Shown here in pieces: positions 44,042-53,210 of a DNA stretch of 64,000 nucleotides (position 1 is the first letter of the stretch; every line of letters begins with the position of its first letter). The notes under the pieces are model-generated. The model made no database searches, was not told the DNA's origin, and saw nothing but the letters and a program-made list of their open reading frames with translations. This DNA is from Ferrimonas gelatinilytica (GTDB lineage Bacteria; Pseudomonadota; Gammaproteobacteria; Enterobacterales; Shewanellaceae): assembly GCF_039544205.1 (NCBI RefSeq), contig NZ_BAABLF010000004.1, positions 124,001 to 188,000 on the forward strand, written 5' to 3'. Made by a program: the position numbers and the translations under genes.

Positions 44042-44677
44042 ATGCTCTGCCCTCTGTGCCACCACGACGACACTCCCCACTACCACCAGGACAAACGCCG
44101 GCACTATTTTCAGTGTGCCCGGTGCGCTTTGGTCTTTGCCGACCCCAGTGCGTTGCTGCCGACGGCCGCAGAGAAGCAGGTCTACGATCAGCACGAAAAC
44201 CACCCGGATGACCCGGGTTACCAGCGCTTCCTATCCCGCCTGGCGGATCCCCTGCTGGCCCGTCTCTCCGGCTCACAACAGGGACTGGACTTTGGCTGTG
44301 GACCCGGTCCGGCCCTGGCGAACATGCTGCAGCAAAGCGGTCATAAGGTCGCCCTCTATGACCCCTACTACGCTCCGGATAGAACCCCTCTGCGCCAACG
44401 CTACGACTTTGTGACCTGCACCGAAGCGATCGAACACTTCTACCGTCCGGCACGGGAGTGGCAGTTACTGATGGATCTGCTCAAGCCCGGCGGCATACTG
44501 GCGATCATGACCAAGCTGGTGCGCAGCCCGGAAGCCTTTACCCAATGGCACTATAAAAACGACCCGACCCATGTGTGTTTCTTCAGCAAGGCGACCTTCC
44601 GTTTCCTGGCCCGGCAACACCACCTCAGTGTCGAATTCCACGGCAATGACGTCATCCTGCTGCAAAAACCGGCATAA
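44042..44677 (+). CDS. Class I SAM-dependent methyltransferase with N-terminal zinc ribbon
   Basis: 211 residues. The N-terminus has a zinc ribbon CPLC...CARC, as in other small-molecule methyltransferases of this type. Motif I is LDFGCGPGPALANML, followed by the acidic motif region YDFVTCTEAIEHF and LLKPGGILAIMTKL. Substrate unknown. It lies just after the second CsrB-like RNA. Confidence 0.88.
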   Translation: MLCPLCHHDDTPHYHQDKRRHYFQCARCALVFADPSALLPTAAEKQVYDQHENHPDDPGYQRFLSRLADPLLARLSGSQQGLDFGCGPGPALANMLQQSGHKVALYDPYYAPDRTPLRQRYDFVTCTEAIEHFYRPAREWQLLMDLLKPGGILAIMTKLVRSPEAFTQWHYKNDPTHVCFFSKATFRFLARQHHLSVEFHGNDVILLQKPA

Positions 44678-44713
44678 TCTGGTATAAACGCCGGCCCTAA
44701 TGGAGGCTATCCC

Positions 44714-45238
44714 ATGACCCGAATGAAAAAATCCCGCAAAGTGAACACCAACGGTCCGAACCGACCGCCGCGGGAAAAGAAACAAGAGAAGATCGCCAGC
44801 AAGAAGGCGGGCAAAGGCCAGAAGGCCGGTAATCGCCACAGCGGCACGGCTGTGAAACAGGCGGATAAGGCCAATGCGGCCCATGACCCGCGCCTGGGCA
44901 GCAAGAAGGCGGTTCCGCTGGTGCTGGACAAAGCGAGTGCCCCCCAGCCCCGGAACCCGGTGTCCCCGGAGAAGGAGCTGAGCAAGCTGGAAAACGACGC
45001 CCGCCTGCATACGCTGCTGGAGCGCGTTGAGGATGGCGAAGTGTTGGCCCAACATGACCAGTTCTACCTGGAAACCACGTTGGCCCGCATCGCCGTGCTG
45101 ATGGACGAGCTGGGGATTCAGGAGTCGGCGCACGACGCACCTGATCCCTCTGCCGACAAGCGGGAGCAGCTCGATGACGAGGATCTCTTCGCCCAGTTCG
45201 AGCAGGGTGAAGACCTGCTGAAGCAGTTCAAAGAGTAA
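44714..45238 (+). CDS. yihI: Der GTPase-activating protein YihI
   Basis: 174 residues. A very basic N-terminal half (KKSRKVNTNGPNRPPREKKQ) and an acidic C-terminal half (LARIAVLMDELGI...LDDEDLFAQFEQGEDLL) are diagnostic. YihI stimulates Der GTPase activity and modulates 50S maturation. In E. coli it neighbours hemN and is close to engB/polA, as here. Fifteen bases separate it from the next gene. Confidence 0.95.
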   Translation: MTRMKKSRKVNTNGPNRPPREKKQEKIASKKAGKGQKAGNRHSGTAVKQADKANAAHDPRLGSKKAVPLVLDKASAPQPRNPVSPEKELSKLENDARLHTLLERVEDGEVLAQHDQFYLETTLARIAVLMDELGIQESAHDAPDPSADKREQLDDEDLFAQFEQGEDLLKQFKE

Positions 45239-45253
45239 GGGAGGGAGACCCCC

Positions 45254-45703
45254 ATGACATTACAGGGAAGTCTTGTCCTGCTGGGCAGCCTCATCATCCT
45301 GGCCCTGGCCGCTTATGCTGCCCGATTGCTCTGGCAGCTTCGTCAGCAGAAGCGTGCCCAACAAGCGGCCCGGGCTCAGCGCAGCAGCGAGCTGCACTCC
45401 CAGATCCTGCTGATCGCCAAAGCCTGCCACCAGGAGCAGTGCGAGCCCGCCGAAGGGGCATTACGCCTGGTCAACTTGTTGCGTGGCTTACCGGGACACA
45501 CTCCGGAGCACTGGCGCGCCCTCTACCCGGACCTGCACGCGCTGTATGACAAGATCGCCGACCACCCGATTCTCGACGCCCGCAAGGCGCTCAAGCGCAA
45601 TGAGCGTATGCGACTAGACTTGGAGCGAGAGCGATGGGAAGACCAGCTCGGGCCGGCCATGCTGAAGGATCTGGAGCGGTTGCTTGAGGCCCGGTGGCCC
45701 TGA
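45254..45703 (+). CDS. DUF2489 family protein
   Basis: 149 residues. One N-terminal membrane helix (GSLVLLGSLIILALAAYAARLLW) anchors a helical cytoplasmic domain (IAKACHQEQCEPAEGALRLVNLL, LYPDLHALYDKIADHP). Matches DUF2489, usually encoded between yihI and hemN; function unknown. Good ribosome-binding site (GGGAGGG). Confidence 0.9.
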   Translation: MTLQGSLVLLGSLIILALAAYAARLLWQLRQQKRAQQAARAQRSSELHSQILLIAKACHQEQCEPAEGALRLVNLLRGLPGHTPEHWRALYPDLHALYDKIADHPILDARKALKRNERMRLDLERERWEDQLGPAMLKDLERLLEARWP

Positions 45704-45724
45704 GAGCAACGAATAGATGCAGTA

Positions 45725-45747
45725 CGGTTCCCTCGGGAACCGTTTTT
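45725..45747 (+). terminator. Rho-independent terminator after DUF2489
   Basis: Stem CGGTTCC/GGAACCG, then T6. Confidence 0.88.
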
Positions 45748-45869
45748 TATGGTCGAATGTTGAGTTTGATCGCACCTAAACAACAAAGTGGCAAAATCCC
45801 GCTCATGCACTGTGGTCTGACTCAACAAAAGCGGCATAATGCCAACAGATGCATTAAAGGAGTGACCCC

Positions 45870-47240
45870 GTGCAGGACAAAATCAGCTGGAACCAGGCCC
45901 TGATCGAGAAATATAACTATTCCGGGCCCCGCTACACCTCATACCCCACTGCGGTGGAATTTCATCCTGACTTTACCGATTCCCAGCTCGATGCAGCCAT
46001 CCAGGGATCGGACAAAACTCACCTGTCGCTCTACCTGCATATCCCCTTCTGTCATAAGCTCTGCTACTACTGCGGCTGCAACAAGATCATCACCCGTCAC
46101 GCCCACAAGGCGGATCAGTACCTTGACTACCTGGAGCAGGAGATCAAGAACCGGGCGGACAAGTTCCAGCACTACACAGTGACCCAGATGCACTGGGGCG
46201 GTGGCACCCCCACCTTCCTCAATGGTGATCAGATCCGGCGACTGACCGGGTTGCTCAAAAGCCACTTCCGTTTTGCCGATGAAGGGGAGTTCTCCATCGA
46301 GATCGATCCCCGTGAGATCGATCTGAGCTTGCTGGATGTGCTCAAAGAGGTGGGTTTCAACCGCATCTCCGTTGGCGTTCAGGACTTCGACAAGCGAGTT
46401 CAGGCCGCGGTGAACCGCGAACAGGATGAGCAGTTCATCTTCGACCTGGTCGATGCTGCCCGAGAGCGGGGTTTCCGCTCCACCAATGTGGACCTGATCT
46501 ACGGCCTGCCCCACCAGACGCCGGAAAGCTTCCAGGCCACCCTGGAGCGGATCAAAGATCTCAGCCCGGATCGCCTCAGCGTCTTCAACTACGCCCACCT
46601 GCCGCACCGGTTCGCCGCCCAGCGCAAGATCCATGACGAGGATCTGCCCACCCCGCAGCAGAAGCTGAAGATCCTAGAGAACAGCATCAATACCCTGACC
46701 GATGCCGGCTACCAGTTCATCGGCATGGATCATTTCGCCAAGCCCGATGACGAACTGGCCCGCCTGCAGCGCGCCGGCAAACTGCACCGTAACTTCCAGG
46801 GTTATACCACCCAACCGGATGCGGACCTGCTCGGCCTCGGCGCCTCCGCCATCTCCAGCATCGGCAACGCCTACGCTCAGAATGCCGTGGCCCTGAAGGA
46901 CTACTACCAGGCGATGGATCAACAGGGGCATGCACTGGCCAAGGGCTGCCTGCTCGAGCGCGATGACTTTATTCGCCGTGACGTGATCAAGCAGCTGATC
47001 TGCCACTTCACCCTGGACAAGCGGACCATCGAAGCCCAGTGGGGCATCGAGTTTGATGATTACTTCGCGGAAGACCTGGCCCTGCTGGCCCCCTTTATCG
47101 AAGACCAGCTGGTGACCCATGAGGGGCCGATCATTACCGTGACGGCCCAGGGCAACCTCCTGATCCGCAACATCTGCATGTGCTTCGATCGCTACTTCCG
47201 CGATAAGGCCAGACAGCAGCAGTTCAGCCGGGTTATCTAA
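45870..47240 (+). CDS. hemN: Oxygen-independent coproporphyrinogen III oxidase
   Basis: 456 residues. HemN makes protoporphyrinogen IX without oxygen. The radical SAM cluster HIPFCHKLCYYCGCNKI (CxxxCxxCxC) is exactly HemN-like, followed by MHWGGGTPTFL and ISVGVQDFDKRVQAAVNREQ. The start is GTG at 45870 with AAAGGAG upstream. No FNR box was found, although E. coli hemN responds to anaerobiosis. Followed by a terminator. Confidence 0.97.
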   Translation: MQDKISWNQALIEKYNYSGPRYTSYPTAVEFHPDFTDSQLDAAIQGSDKTHLSLYLHIPFCHKLCYYCGCNKIITRHAHKADQYLDYLEQEIKNRADKFQHYTVTQMHWGGGTPTFLNGDQIRRLTGLLKSHFRFADEGEFSIEIDPREIDLSLLDVLKEVGFNRISVGVQDFDKRVQAAVNREQDEQFIFDLVDAARERGFRSTNVDLIYGLPHQTPESFQATLERIKDLSPDRLSVFNYAHLPHRFAAQRKIHDEDLPTPQQKLKILENSINTLTDAGYQFIGMDHFAKPDDELARLQRAGKLHRNFQGYTTQPDADLLGLGASAISSIGNAYAQNAVALKDYYQAMDQQGHALAKGCLLERDDFIRRDVIKQLICHFTLDKRTIEAQWGIEFDDYFAEDLALLAPFIEDQLVTHEGPIITVTAQGNLLIRNICMCFDRYFRDKARQQQFSRVI

Positions 47241-47257
47241 ACCGGGCTGGCATAGTA

Positions 47258-47290
47258 GCGCCACCGCCATACCGGCGGTGGCGCTTTTTT
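47258..47290 (+). terminator. Rho-independent terminator of hemN
   Basis: Stem GCGCCACCGCC/GGCGGTGGCGC, then T6. Confidence 0.9.
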
Positions 47291-47344
47291 GTGCCCTTCG
47301 GGTACACTCAAGCCCTCAAGGAGAACTCGCAAAAGGATAGGATC

Positions 47345-49096
47345 ATGCCCTCTCTCGGCAAAATGCTGCTCTGTAGCGGAGCCCTGCTCTGCAGCAGTGT
47401 GCTGGCCGGCTGTGCCGGAAACCCCACCTCGGAAGCCCACCTCGACACCCTGATGGACCAGGCTTGGCAGCTGCAGCTGACGCGCGACCCGCAACTGGCA
47501 CAGCGCTTCGGCGATGAGGCGGCCGCCAGCCGATTGCCGGACCTGAGCCCCGCCACCCTGGCCGCGCAACAGGCGCTTGCTGAGGCACTGCTGGACCGGG
47601 CCACGGAGCTGGACCCGGCGCAACTGGACACCGAGCAGCAGGCAGACCTGTCGATGCTGCGCTACCAACTGCAGGACCAGGTTGACCGCTACCACTATGG
47701 CGCCCACACCATGCCGATTTCGGCAGAGAGCGGGTTCTACGCCTACATCGCCAGCTTTGCCCGAGGCACCCGGCTACAGACGCCGCAACAGACCCAGGCC
47801 TATCTGGATCGCCTGGCCGCCCTGCCGGACTATTTCGACCAGCAAACCCGCTGGATGCGCCAGGGGCTCAGCAGCGGGCATACGCTGCCCCGTGTCGTCC
47901 TTGATGGCCTGGAGCAGAGCATCGCCGCCTTTATCACCACACCGGAACAGAGCCTCTACTACCAGCCACTGGTCCCCCTGGAGGATGAGAGTGCCAAAGC
48001 CCGGGGGCTGGCGTTGATCCGTGATGGTGTGATCCCCGCCTACCGGGCGTTCTACCACTTTTTCGTCAACGAGTACCGTCCCGGGGCGCGGGAAAGCATC
48101 GCTGCCACCGCACTGCCAAACGGCGAGGCGTTTTACGCCAACCGGGTTCGCCACTACACCACCCTGGAGATGGACGCGGAGGAGGTGCACCAGTTGGGCC
48201 TGTCAGAGGTGGCACGGATCCGGGCCGAGATGGCGGCGGTGATCGCCGACGTGGGGTTCGAGGGCAGCTTTGCCGAGTTCCTTGCCTACCTGCGTACCGA
48301 TCCACGTTTCTATCCAGACAGCCCGGATGAGTTACTGCGCTACGCCGCCTACCTCGCCAAGCAGGCCGACGCCATGCTGCCGCGTTTCTTCGCCACCCTG
48401 CCCCGCACCCCCTACGGCATCAAGCCGGTGCCGGCAGAGATCGCCCCCAAGTACACCACAGGGCGCTACGCCGGCCCCTCGGCGGATGATCAGCCCGGCT
48501 ACTACTGGGTCAACACCTACGCACTCGACAAGCGTCCCCTGTACGAGATGGAAGCCCTGACCCTGCACGAAGCGGTACCCGGCCACCATCTTCAGATCGC
48601 CCTGAGCCAGGAGATGCCACTACACCCGCTGCGCCGCTTCAGCTACATCAGCGCCTTCGGCGAGGGTTGGGGGCTTTACGCCGAGAAGCTAGGGCTTGAA
48701 GGTGGTTTCTACCAGGATCCCTACAGCAATTTTGGCCGTTTAACCTACGAGATGTGGCGAGCCGCCCGCCTGGTGGTGGACACCGGTATGCACGCCAAGG
48801 GCTGGAGCCGACAGCAGGCGATCGACTTCCTCGCCGCTAACACCGCCCTGTCGCTGCACAATGTCACTACGGAGATCGACCGCTACATCGGTTGGCCGGG
48901 TCAGGCACTCTCCTATAAGATCGGGGAGTTAACCCTGTGGCGACTGCGCCGGGATGCCGAGCAGGCCCTAGGAGCCGAGTTTGATCTGCGCCAGTTTCAT
49001 GACCAACTGTTAAGTGCAGGCAGCTTACCTTTGCCGCAGCTGCAACAGCGTATCGAAGATTGGATCCAACAACGCCGGGAGGGCACCGCCTCATGA
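47345..49096 (+). CDS. DUF885 family lipoprotein, putative metallopeptidase
   Basis: 583 residues from the ATG at 47345, with an AAGGATAGG ribosome-binding site; the longer frame is rejected. Signal peptide with lipobox (MLLCSGALLCSSVLAGC), so it is probably anchored in a membrane facing the periplasm. The DUF885 block LTLHEAVPGHHLQIALSQE contains a zinc-site-like HEAVPGHH, and SAFGEGWGLYAEKLG follows. The family is thought to be peptidase-like (gluzincin); activity not established here. Its stop overlaps the next start in ATGA. Confidence 0.9.
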   Translation: MPSLGKMLLCSGALLCSSVLAGCAGNPTSEAHLDTLMDQAWQLQLTRDPQLAQRFGDEAAASRLPDLSPATLAAQQALAEALLDRATELDPAQLDTEQQADLSMLRYQLQDQVDRYHYGAHTMPISAESGFYAYIASFARGTRLQTPQQTQAYLDRLAALPDYFDQQTRWMRQGLSSGHTLPRVVLDGLEQSIAAFITTPEQSLYYQPLVPLEDESAKARGLALIRDGVIPAYRAFYHFFVNEYRPGARESIAATALPNGEAFYANRVRHYTTLEMDAEEVHQLGLSEVARIRAEMAAVIADVGFEGSFAEFLAYLRTDPRFYPDSPDELLRYAAYLAKQADAMLPRFFATLPRTPYGIKPVPAEIAPKYTTGRYAGPSADDQPGYYWVNTYALDKRPLYEMEALTLHEAVPGHHLQIALSQEMPLHPLRRFSYISAFGEGWGLYAEKLGLEGGFYQDPYSNFGRLTYEMWRAARLVVDTGMHAKGWSRQQAIDFLAANTALSLHNVTTEIDRYIGWPGQALSYKIGELTLWRLRRDAEQALGAEFDLRQFHDQLLSAGSLPLPQLQQRIEDWIQQRREGTAS

Positions 49097-49401
49097 TGGA
49101 AAAACAGACCGAAACCGAGATCCAGGCTGCCGTGCTGCGGCGCCTGCTGAGCCACCTGGACAACCACAAGGAGGTTCAGAACATCGATTTGATGATCCTC
49201 GCCGACTTCTGCCGTAACTGCCTGGCCAAGTGGTACCTGGCGGAAGCGGAGCAGCGCGGAGTCACCATGGACTACGATGCCGCCCGGGAAGCGATCTACG
49301 GCATGCCCTACAGCGAGTGGAAAGAGAAGCACCAGAAAGCCGCGACGCCGGAGCAGTTGGCCGCCTTCGAGGCTCGCCAACAGGCTAAAGCCGAGCAATG
49401 A
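49093..49401 (+). CDS. DUF1244 family protein
   Basis: 102 residues. The signature DFCRNCLAKWYLAEAEQRGV, then AREAIYGMPYSEWKEKHQ, identifies the DUF1244 family. Function unknown; the conserved cysteines suggest metal binding or redox. Start at 49093 chosen because it overlaps the upstream stop (ATGA); its own stop overlaps the next start, so three genes form one translational unit. Confidence 0.9.
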   Translation: MMEKQTETEIQAAVLRRLLSHLDNHKEVQNIDLMILADFCRNCLAKWYLAEAEQRGVTMDYDAAREAIYGMPYSEWKEKHQKAATPEQLAAFEARQQAKAEQ

Positions 49402-50303
49402 CGCTGGATCAACTGATGGCAGGCTGTCCACTCTGGCGCCAGACAGAGCAGGGCCGCCTCATCGGCGTCGACGGCATCCCGCTGAGCTTCGGTATCCTGC
49501 GCCATCCTGACGCCCGCGGCGCAGTGGTGATCAGTAACGGGCGGGTGGAGAGCTACCTCAAGTACTGGCCCTGGGTACAGTGGCTGCACCGCCAGGGCTT
49601 CAGCGTCTACCTCTGGGATCATCGCGGCCAGGGACTCTCCGGCCGAATGCTCAGCAACCCCCATATCGGCCATGTCGAGCGCTTCGATGACTACATTGAG
49701 GACATGGCCCGGTTCTACCAACAAAAAGTGCTCCCGGATGGGCACCGGCATCACTACCTGCTAGGGCACTCCATGGGCGGAGCCATCGGCGCCCTCTATC
49801 TCGAACGCCATCCTGATCATTTCGAACGCGCCCTCTTCACCGCCCCGATGTTCGGGATCCGGCTGCCCGTACCCCGGGCGCTGATAAAGCCGGTCAGTGC
49901 GGTTTTAACGGCCCTGAAGCCCCACCATTACGTCCCTGGCGGACACGATTACGACCCCGTCCCCTTCGAAGCCAATGAGCTGACCACGGACCGACGGGAG
50001 TATGAGCAGTTTCGCCAGCTCTACCGTGACTGGCCCCCGCTGCAGCTCGGGGATCCCAGTAACCAATGGTTGCAGCAGGCCCTGAGGGCCACCGAACGTT
50101 TAGGTCGGGCCGAGATCGTCACGCCACTGAAGATCCTGCAGGCGCAGCAGGACACCATCGTCAGCAATGTCGCCCATCACGCCTTCTGCCAGCGCCAGTC
50201 CCAGCACCAGTTACATACCCTGGACGGGCGACATGAGCTGCTCATCGAGGCGCAGGCGGTTCGCAAGCAGGTTCAGCGGCACCTGCTGGAGTGGTTCCGA
50301 TAA
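49398..50303 (+). CDS. Alpha/beta hydrolase, PldB-like lysophospholipase
   Basis: 301 residues. The nucleophile elbow is LLGHSMGGAIG (Ser), the oxyanion region is DHRGQGLSG, and the catalytic His is near LDGRHELLIE. Overall sequence (VYLWDHRGQGLSGRML, IEDMARFYQQ) matches E. coli PldB, which hydrolyses lysophospholipids at the inner membrane. There is no signal peptide. Last of the DUF885-DUF1244-pldB overlap group. Confidence 0.88.
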   Translation: MTLDQLMAGCPLWRQTEQGRLIGVDGIPLSFGILRHPDARGAVVISNGRVESYLKYWPWVQWLHRQGFSVYLWDHRGQGLSGRMLSNPHIGHVERFDDYIEDMARFYQQKVLPDGHRHHYLLGHSMGGAIGALYLERHPDHFERALFTAPMFGIRLPVPRALIKPVSAVLTALKPHHYVPGGHDYDPVPFEANELTTDRREYEQFRQLYRDWPPLQLGDPSNQWLQQALRATERLGRAEIVTPLKILQAQQDTIVSNVAHHAFCQRQSQHQLHTLDGRHELLIEAQAVRKQVQRHLLEWFR

Positions 50304-50310
50304 CCACCGC

Positions 50311-52815
50311 TCACTGGGCATCCAAATGGGCCGGTCGCCCGCCCGGCGCAGCACGCCCATGGGACTTAAGCAGCGCCAGGAGATCATCCACCGGTTGTGG
50401 CGCCCCAAACAGGTAACCCTGGTAACGGGGACAACCTCCCTGGCGCAGCACTTCAAGACACCCTTCATCATCCACCCCTTCCGCCATCCACTCCAGCCCA
50501 GTGGCGGCCGCCAGCTCCATCTGGGCCACCAGCAGGGGGTGTCCATCCAGACCACCGGAACCGCACACGTAGCGAGTATCGAGCTTGAGCCTTGTGAAGG
50601 GGATCTGGGGCATTCTCGACAAGGGAACAAAGCCAGCACCGAAGTTATCCAGCGCCAGTCGGACGCCCAGCCCACGAAGCTGGACCAGCACCGACTCCAG
50701 CTCCGGCGTCAGCTGGGCCAGCTCAGACTCGGAGAGCTCCAGCACCAGCATCTTCGCGGTCAATCCGTGTTGGGCTAGGTGATGCTGCAGACGGGAGGCC
50801 AGGGGAGGCCAAAGCAGTTGTCTTGGGCTGACATTGAGCATCAGCTCATCCAGGCCGAAGCGCCTCAGCACCGCCAGATCCCGGCAGGCCCGCTCCAGTT
50901 GCAGCTCCACCAGATCGTGGCAAAGTCCGTAACGGTGCGCCACCGGCAGGAACTGCCCCGGTGCGATATCGCCGCGCTGGGGATGGTGCCACCGCAACAG
51001 CGCTTCGGCGCCGTGGATCAAGCCATCGGCGTCCACCACAGGCTGGTAGTGAAGCGCCAGCTCGCCCTCGCTCAGGGCTCTACCCAGGGCGTCACGCAGC
51101 CACAACCGGCGACGTACCTGCTGCTGCATCTCGCTGCGGAACAGGCAGTAACCGCCGCGCCCCCGGGACTTGCTCTGGAATAGAGCCAACTCGGCTTGCC
51201 CCAGCACCAGATCACTGTTCACCTCTGGACCCGGTTGCACCAGTGTCAGGCCGATGCTGGTGCCCATATAGAGGCTTTCCCCGTCCAGTAGCCAGTCGCG
51301 GCTGCAAACATCGAGCAACTGCTCTGCCAGGTTCTGAGCCTGGACCACCAGCGCTTCCTGGTGGGGATCCAATCCGGTGAACAGGAGAGCAAACTCATCC
51401 CCGTTGAGGCGCCTGACCAAGGCCACCTGGGGGTAATGCTGCTGCAACCGCGCCAGCAGCTGCGCTAGGAGTTGATCGGCGTTCCTGTGGCCATAGACGT
51501 CATTGACCAGTTTGAAATCATCCAGGTCCAGGTAGGCCAGCAGGGCATACTCACCCTCCGATGGCTGCTGAAGCATCGGGGTCAGCTGGGCCACCAGCCC
51601 GGTGCGGGAGAGGCTAACATCATTGCCGAACTGCCGGCTGCGCAGCGCCATCTCATCGGTAATATCCAGATGGGTACCCACCATGCGACTGGGTCGCCCC
51701 TGTGGGTCCCAGTCCACCACCATCGCCCGGTCCTGGACCCAGATGTAGTGGCCATCACGGTGGCGTAAGCGGTGGGTATTTTCAAACAGGCCACCCTGAC
51801 CAGTCAGGTGGGTTCGAAGTGCCCCCAGCACACGATCGCTGTCTTCCGGGTGCAAACGCTTCTCCCAGGCCCCAAAGCTGCCCACCAGCTCATCGTCACG
51901 AAAACCGAGCATCGCCTTCCAATGATGGGAGAAGAAGACCCTGTCCTGGCCAATCTGCCAGTCCCACACCCCTGCCTTGATACCCTCCAGTGCATACAAC
52001 CAGCGCTGCTCGCGATCCGACAACTGAACATACCCCTGCCGTAGACGGTGATTTGCCTGCTCCATGGTGTCGCTCAGCTTGGCGATCTCGCCGACCTGCC
52101 AGCCAGAAAGTGATTGCCAGCGGGGCTCACCCAGACGCAGCGCCTGCTGACGCAGCTGCTCCAGGGGGCGAGCCAGGTAGTAGTAGCCCAGCCAGAGCAA
52201 CCCAAGAAGCAGCGCCAGGGCGAAGCCCCACAGCCGGCCTAATCGTTCGAGAAACAGAGACTGGCTAACGGCATTAAGCGGTGTCAGATCCTGCTCAAGG
52301 TAGATGAGGCGGGGCGCCATATCGGACTTAAGCTGGGCCAGGGGGAAGTAGAGCTGGAGACTACCCCTCTGTAGCGCGGGTTGAAAGTGGTGACGACCGC
52401 TGAGTACCGCCGTCCGTGCCAGCTCCGAGCGGTAGCCATCGAGCAGACGTTCGGCCTGGCCGCCACGCCAGACCAAGCGGCTGCCGAAAAATATTCTCTG
52501 TTCCCGATCGATCACCGCGGCCGCCAGCAGCTCCTCCTCCTGGGTCCAATGAAGCATCGCCATCTCCACCACCTCGCCCGCTTTGCGCGGGCCGGCGGAG
52601 ACCAAAAGCTGCTCCATCTGACGGGCGCGCTGGAGCAGCAGGTAGCGCTGCGCTTCCTGCAGATGCTCCCGCATCTGGTCGCGCCCCTGAACAAAGTCGA
52701 GCATCACCAGGCTAACGAGGCAACCTGCGAGCAACACTGCGATCAGCAGGGGCAGAGAGAGGGGTGGGAGGCGACGCCGAACCAGGGATTGGCCATCATT
52801 CCGTGTCGTCGACAA
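50311..52815 (-). CDS. Membrane PAS-GGDEF-EAL protein (c-di-GMP signalling)
   Basis: 834 residues from a TTG start at 52815; the first in-frame ATG lies inside the first membrane helix. Order: membrane helix (about 20-42), periplasmic sensor, second helix (about 195-215), linker, PAS domain (DWQIGQDRVFFSHHWKAMLG), GGDEF and EAL. The GGDEF loop is LNGDEFALLF (NGDEF). The EAL has GAEALLRWHHP but DNFGAGF where active enzymes have DDFGTGY, and AEGVDDEG for AEGVETE. Phosphodiesterase activity is therefore doubtful; the protein may bind c-di-GMP or GTP instead. Convergent with the pldB-like gene. Confidence 0.9.
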   Translation of the reverse strand: MSTTRNDGQSLVRRRLPPLSLPLLIAVLLAGCLVSLVMLDFVQGRDQMREHLQEAQRYLLLQRARQMEQLLVSAGPRKAGEVVEMAMLHWTQEEELLAAAVIDREQRIFFGSRLVWRGGQAERLLDGYRSELARTAVLSGRHHFQPALQRGSLQLYFPLAQLKSDMAPRLIYLEQDLTPLNAVSQSLFLERLGRLWGFALALLLGLLWLGYYYLARPLEQLRQQALRLGEPRWQSLSGWQVGEIAKLSDTMEQANHRLRQGYVQLSDREQRWLYALEGIKAGVWDWQIGQDRVFFSHHWKAMLGFRDDELVGSFGAWEKRLHPEDSDRVLGALRTHLTGQGGLFENTHRLRHRDGHYIWVQDRAMVVDWDPQGRPSRMVGTHLDITDEMALRSRQFGNDVSLSRTGLVAQLTPMLQQPSEGEYALLAYLDLDDFKLVNDVYGHRNADQLLAQLLARLQQHYPQVALVRRLNGDEFALLFTGLDPHQEALVVQAQNLAEQLLDVCSRDWLLDGESLYMGTSIGLTLVQPGPEVNSDLVLGQAELALFQSKSRGRGGYCLFRSEMQQQVRRRLWLRDALGRALSEGELALHYQPVVDADGLIHGAEALLRWHHPQRGDIAPGQFLPVAHRYGLCHDLVELQLERACRDLAVLRRFGLDELMLNVSPRQLLWPPLASRLQHHLAQHGLTAKMLVLELSESELAQLTPELESVLVQLRGLGVRLALDNFGAGFVPLSRMPQIPFTRLKLDTRYVCGSGGLDGHPLLVAQMELAAATGLEWMAEGVDDEGCLEVLRQGGCPRYQGYLFGAPQPVDDLLALLKSHGRAAPGGRPAHLDAQ

Positions 52816-53210
52816 AGGGACTTTCCTTCACTTCCTGTGTGTCGCCCTAGCATAACCGTGTCTGTGTATGAGGCAAGCCTGTCGGCATCCTTAGCCCTAA
52901 AGCCCACCTCGGCACTAGTGTATCGGCACAATAGAGTTTGTACACAAGGCAGGGCCAGGAGCAAAAAAGTTTGTACATAGTGAGTCTGGGCATCTCTTTG
53001 GTGAGGTCTTGAACAGACCTGACCGACCTAATCATCTACGGATTCTCATGTTGCCACGCTAGACTCCAAAAGCAATCAACAGAACCTCGTGGTGTACTAC
53101 AGTTGCCCTGTGCACTTTATATCGGAAGCATCCTAATTATTTAACATATTGCATCCTTAGACTTTTCGCTCTCTCCTTCCGAGTACTCTATCTAATTTGG
53201 ACAACTAATT
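52816..53210. other. Boundary region between backbone and accessory genes
   Basis: 395 bp. Base composition falls from GC-rich to AT-rich here. Two copies of AGTTTGTACA (52935-52944 and 52968-52977) are 33 bp apart. No gene or integrase site is supported. Confidence 0.45.
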
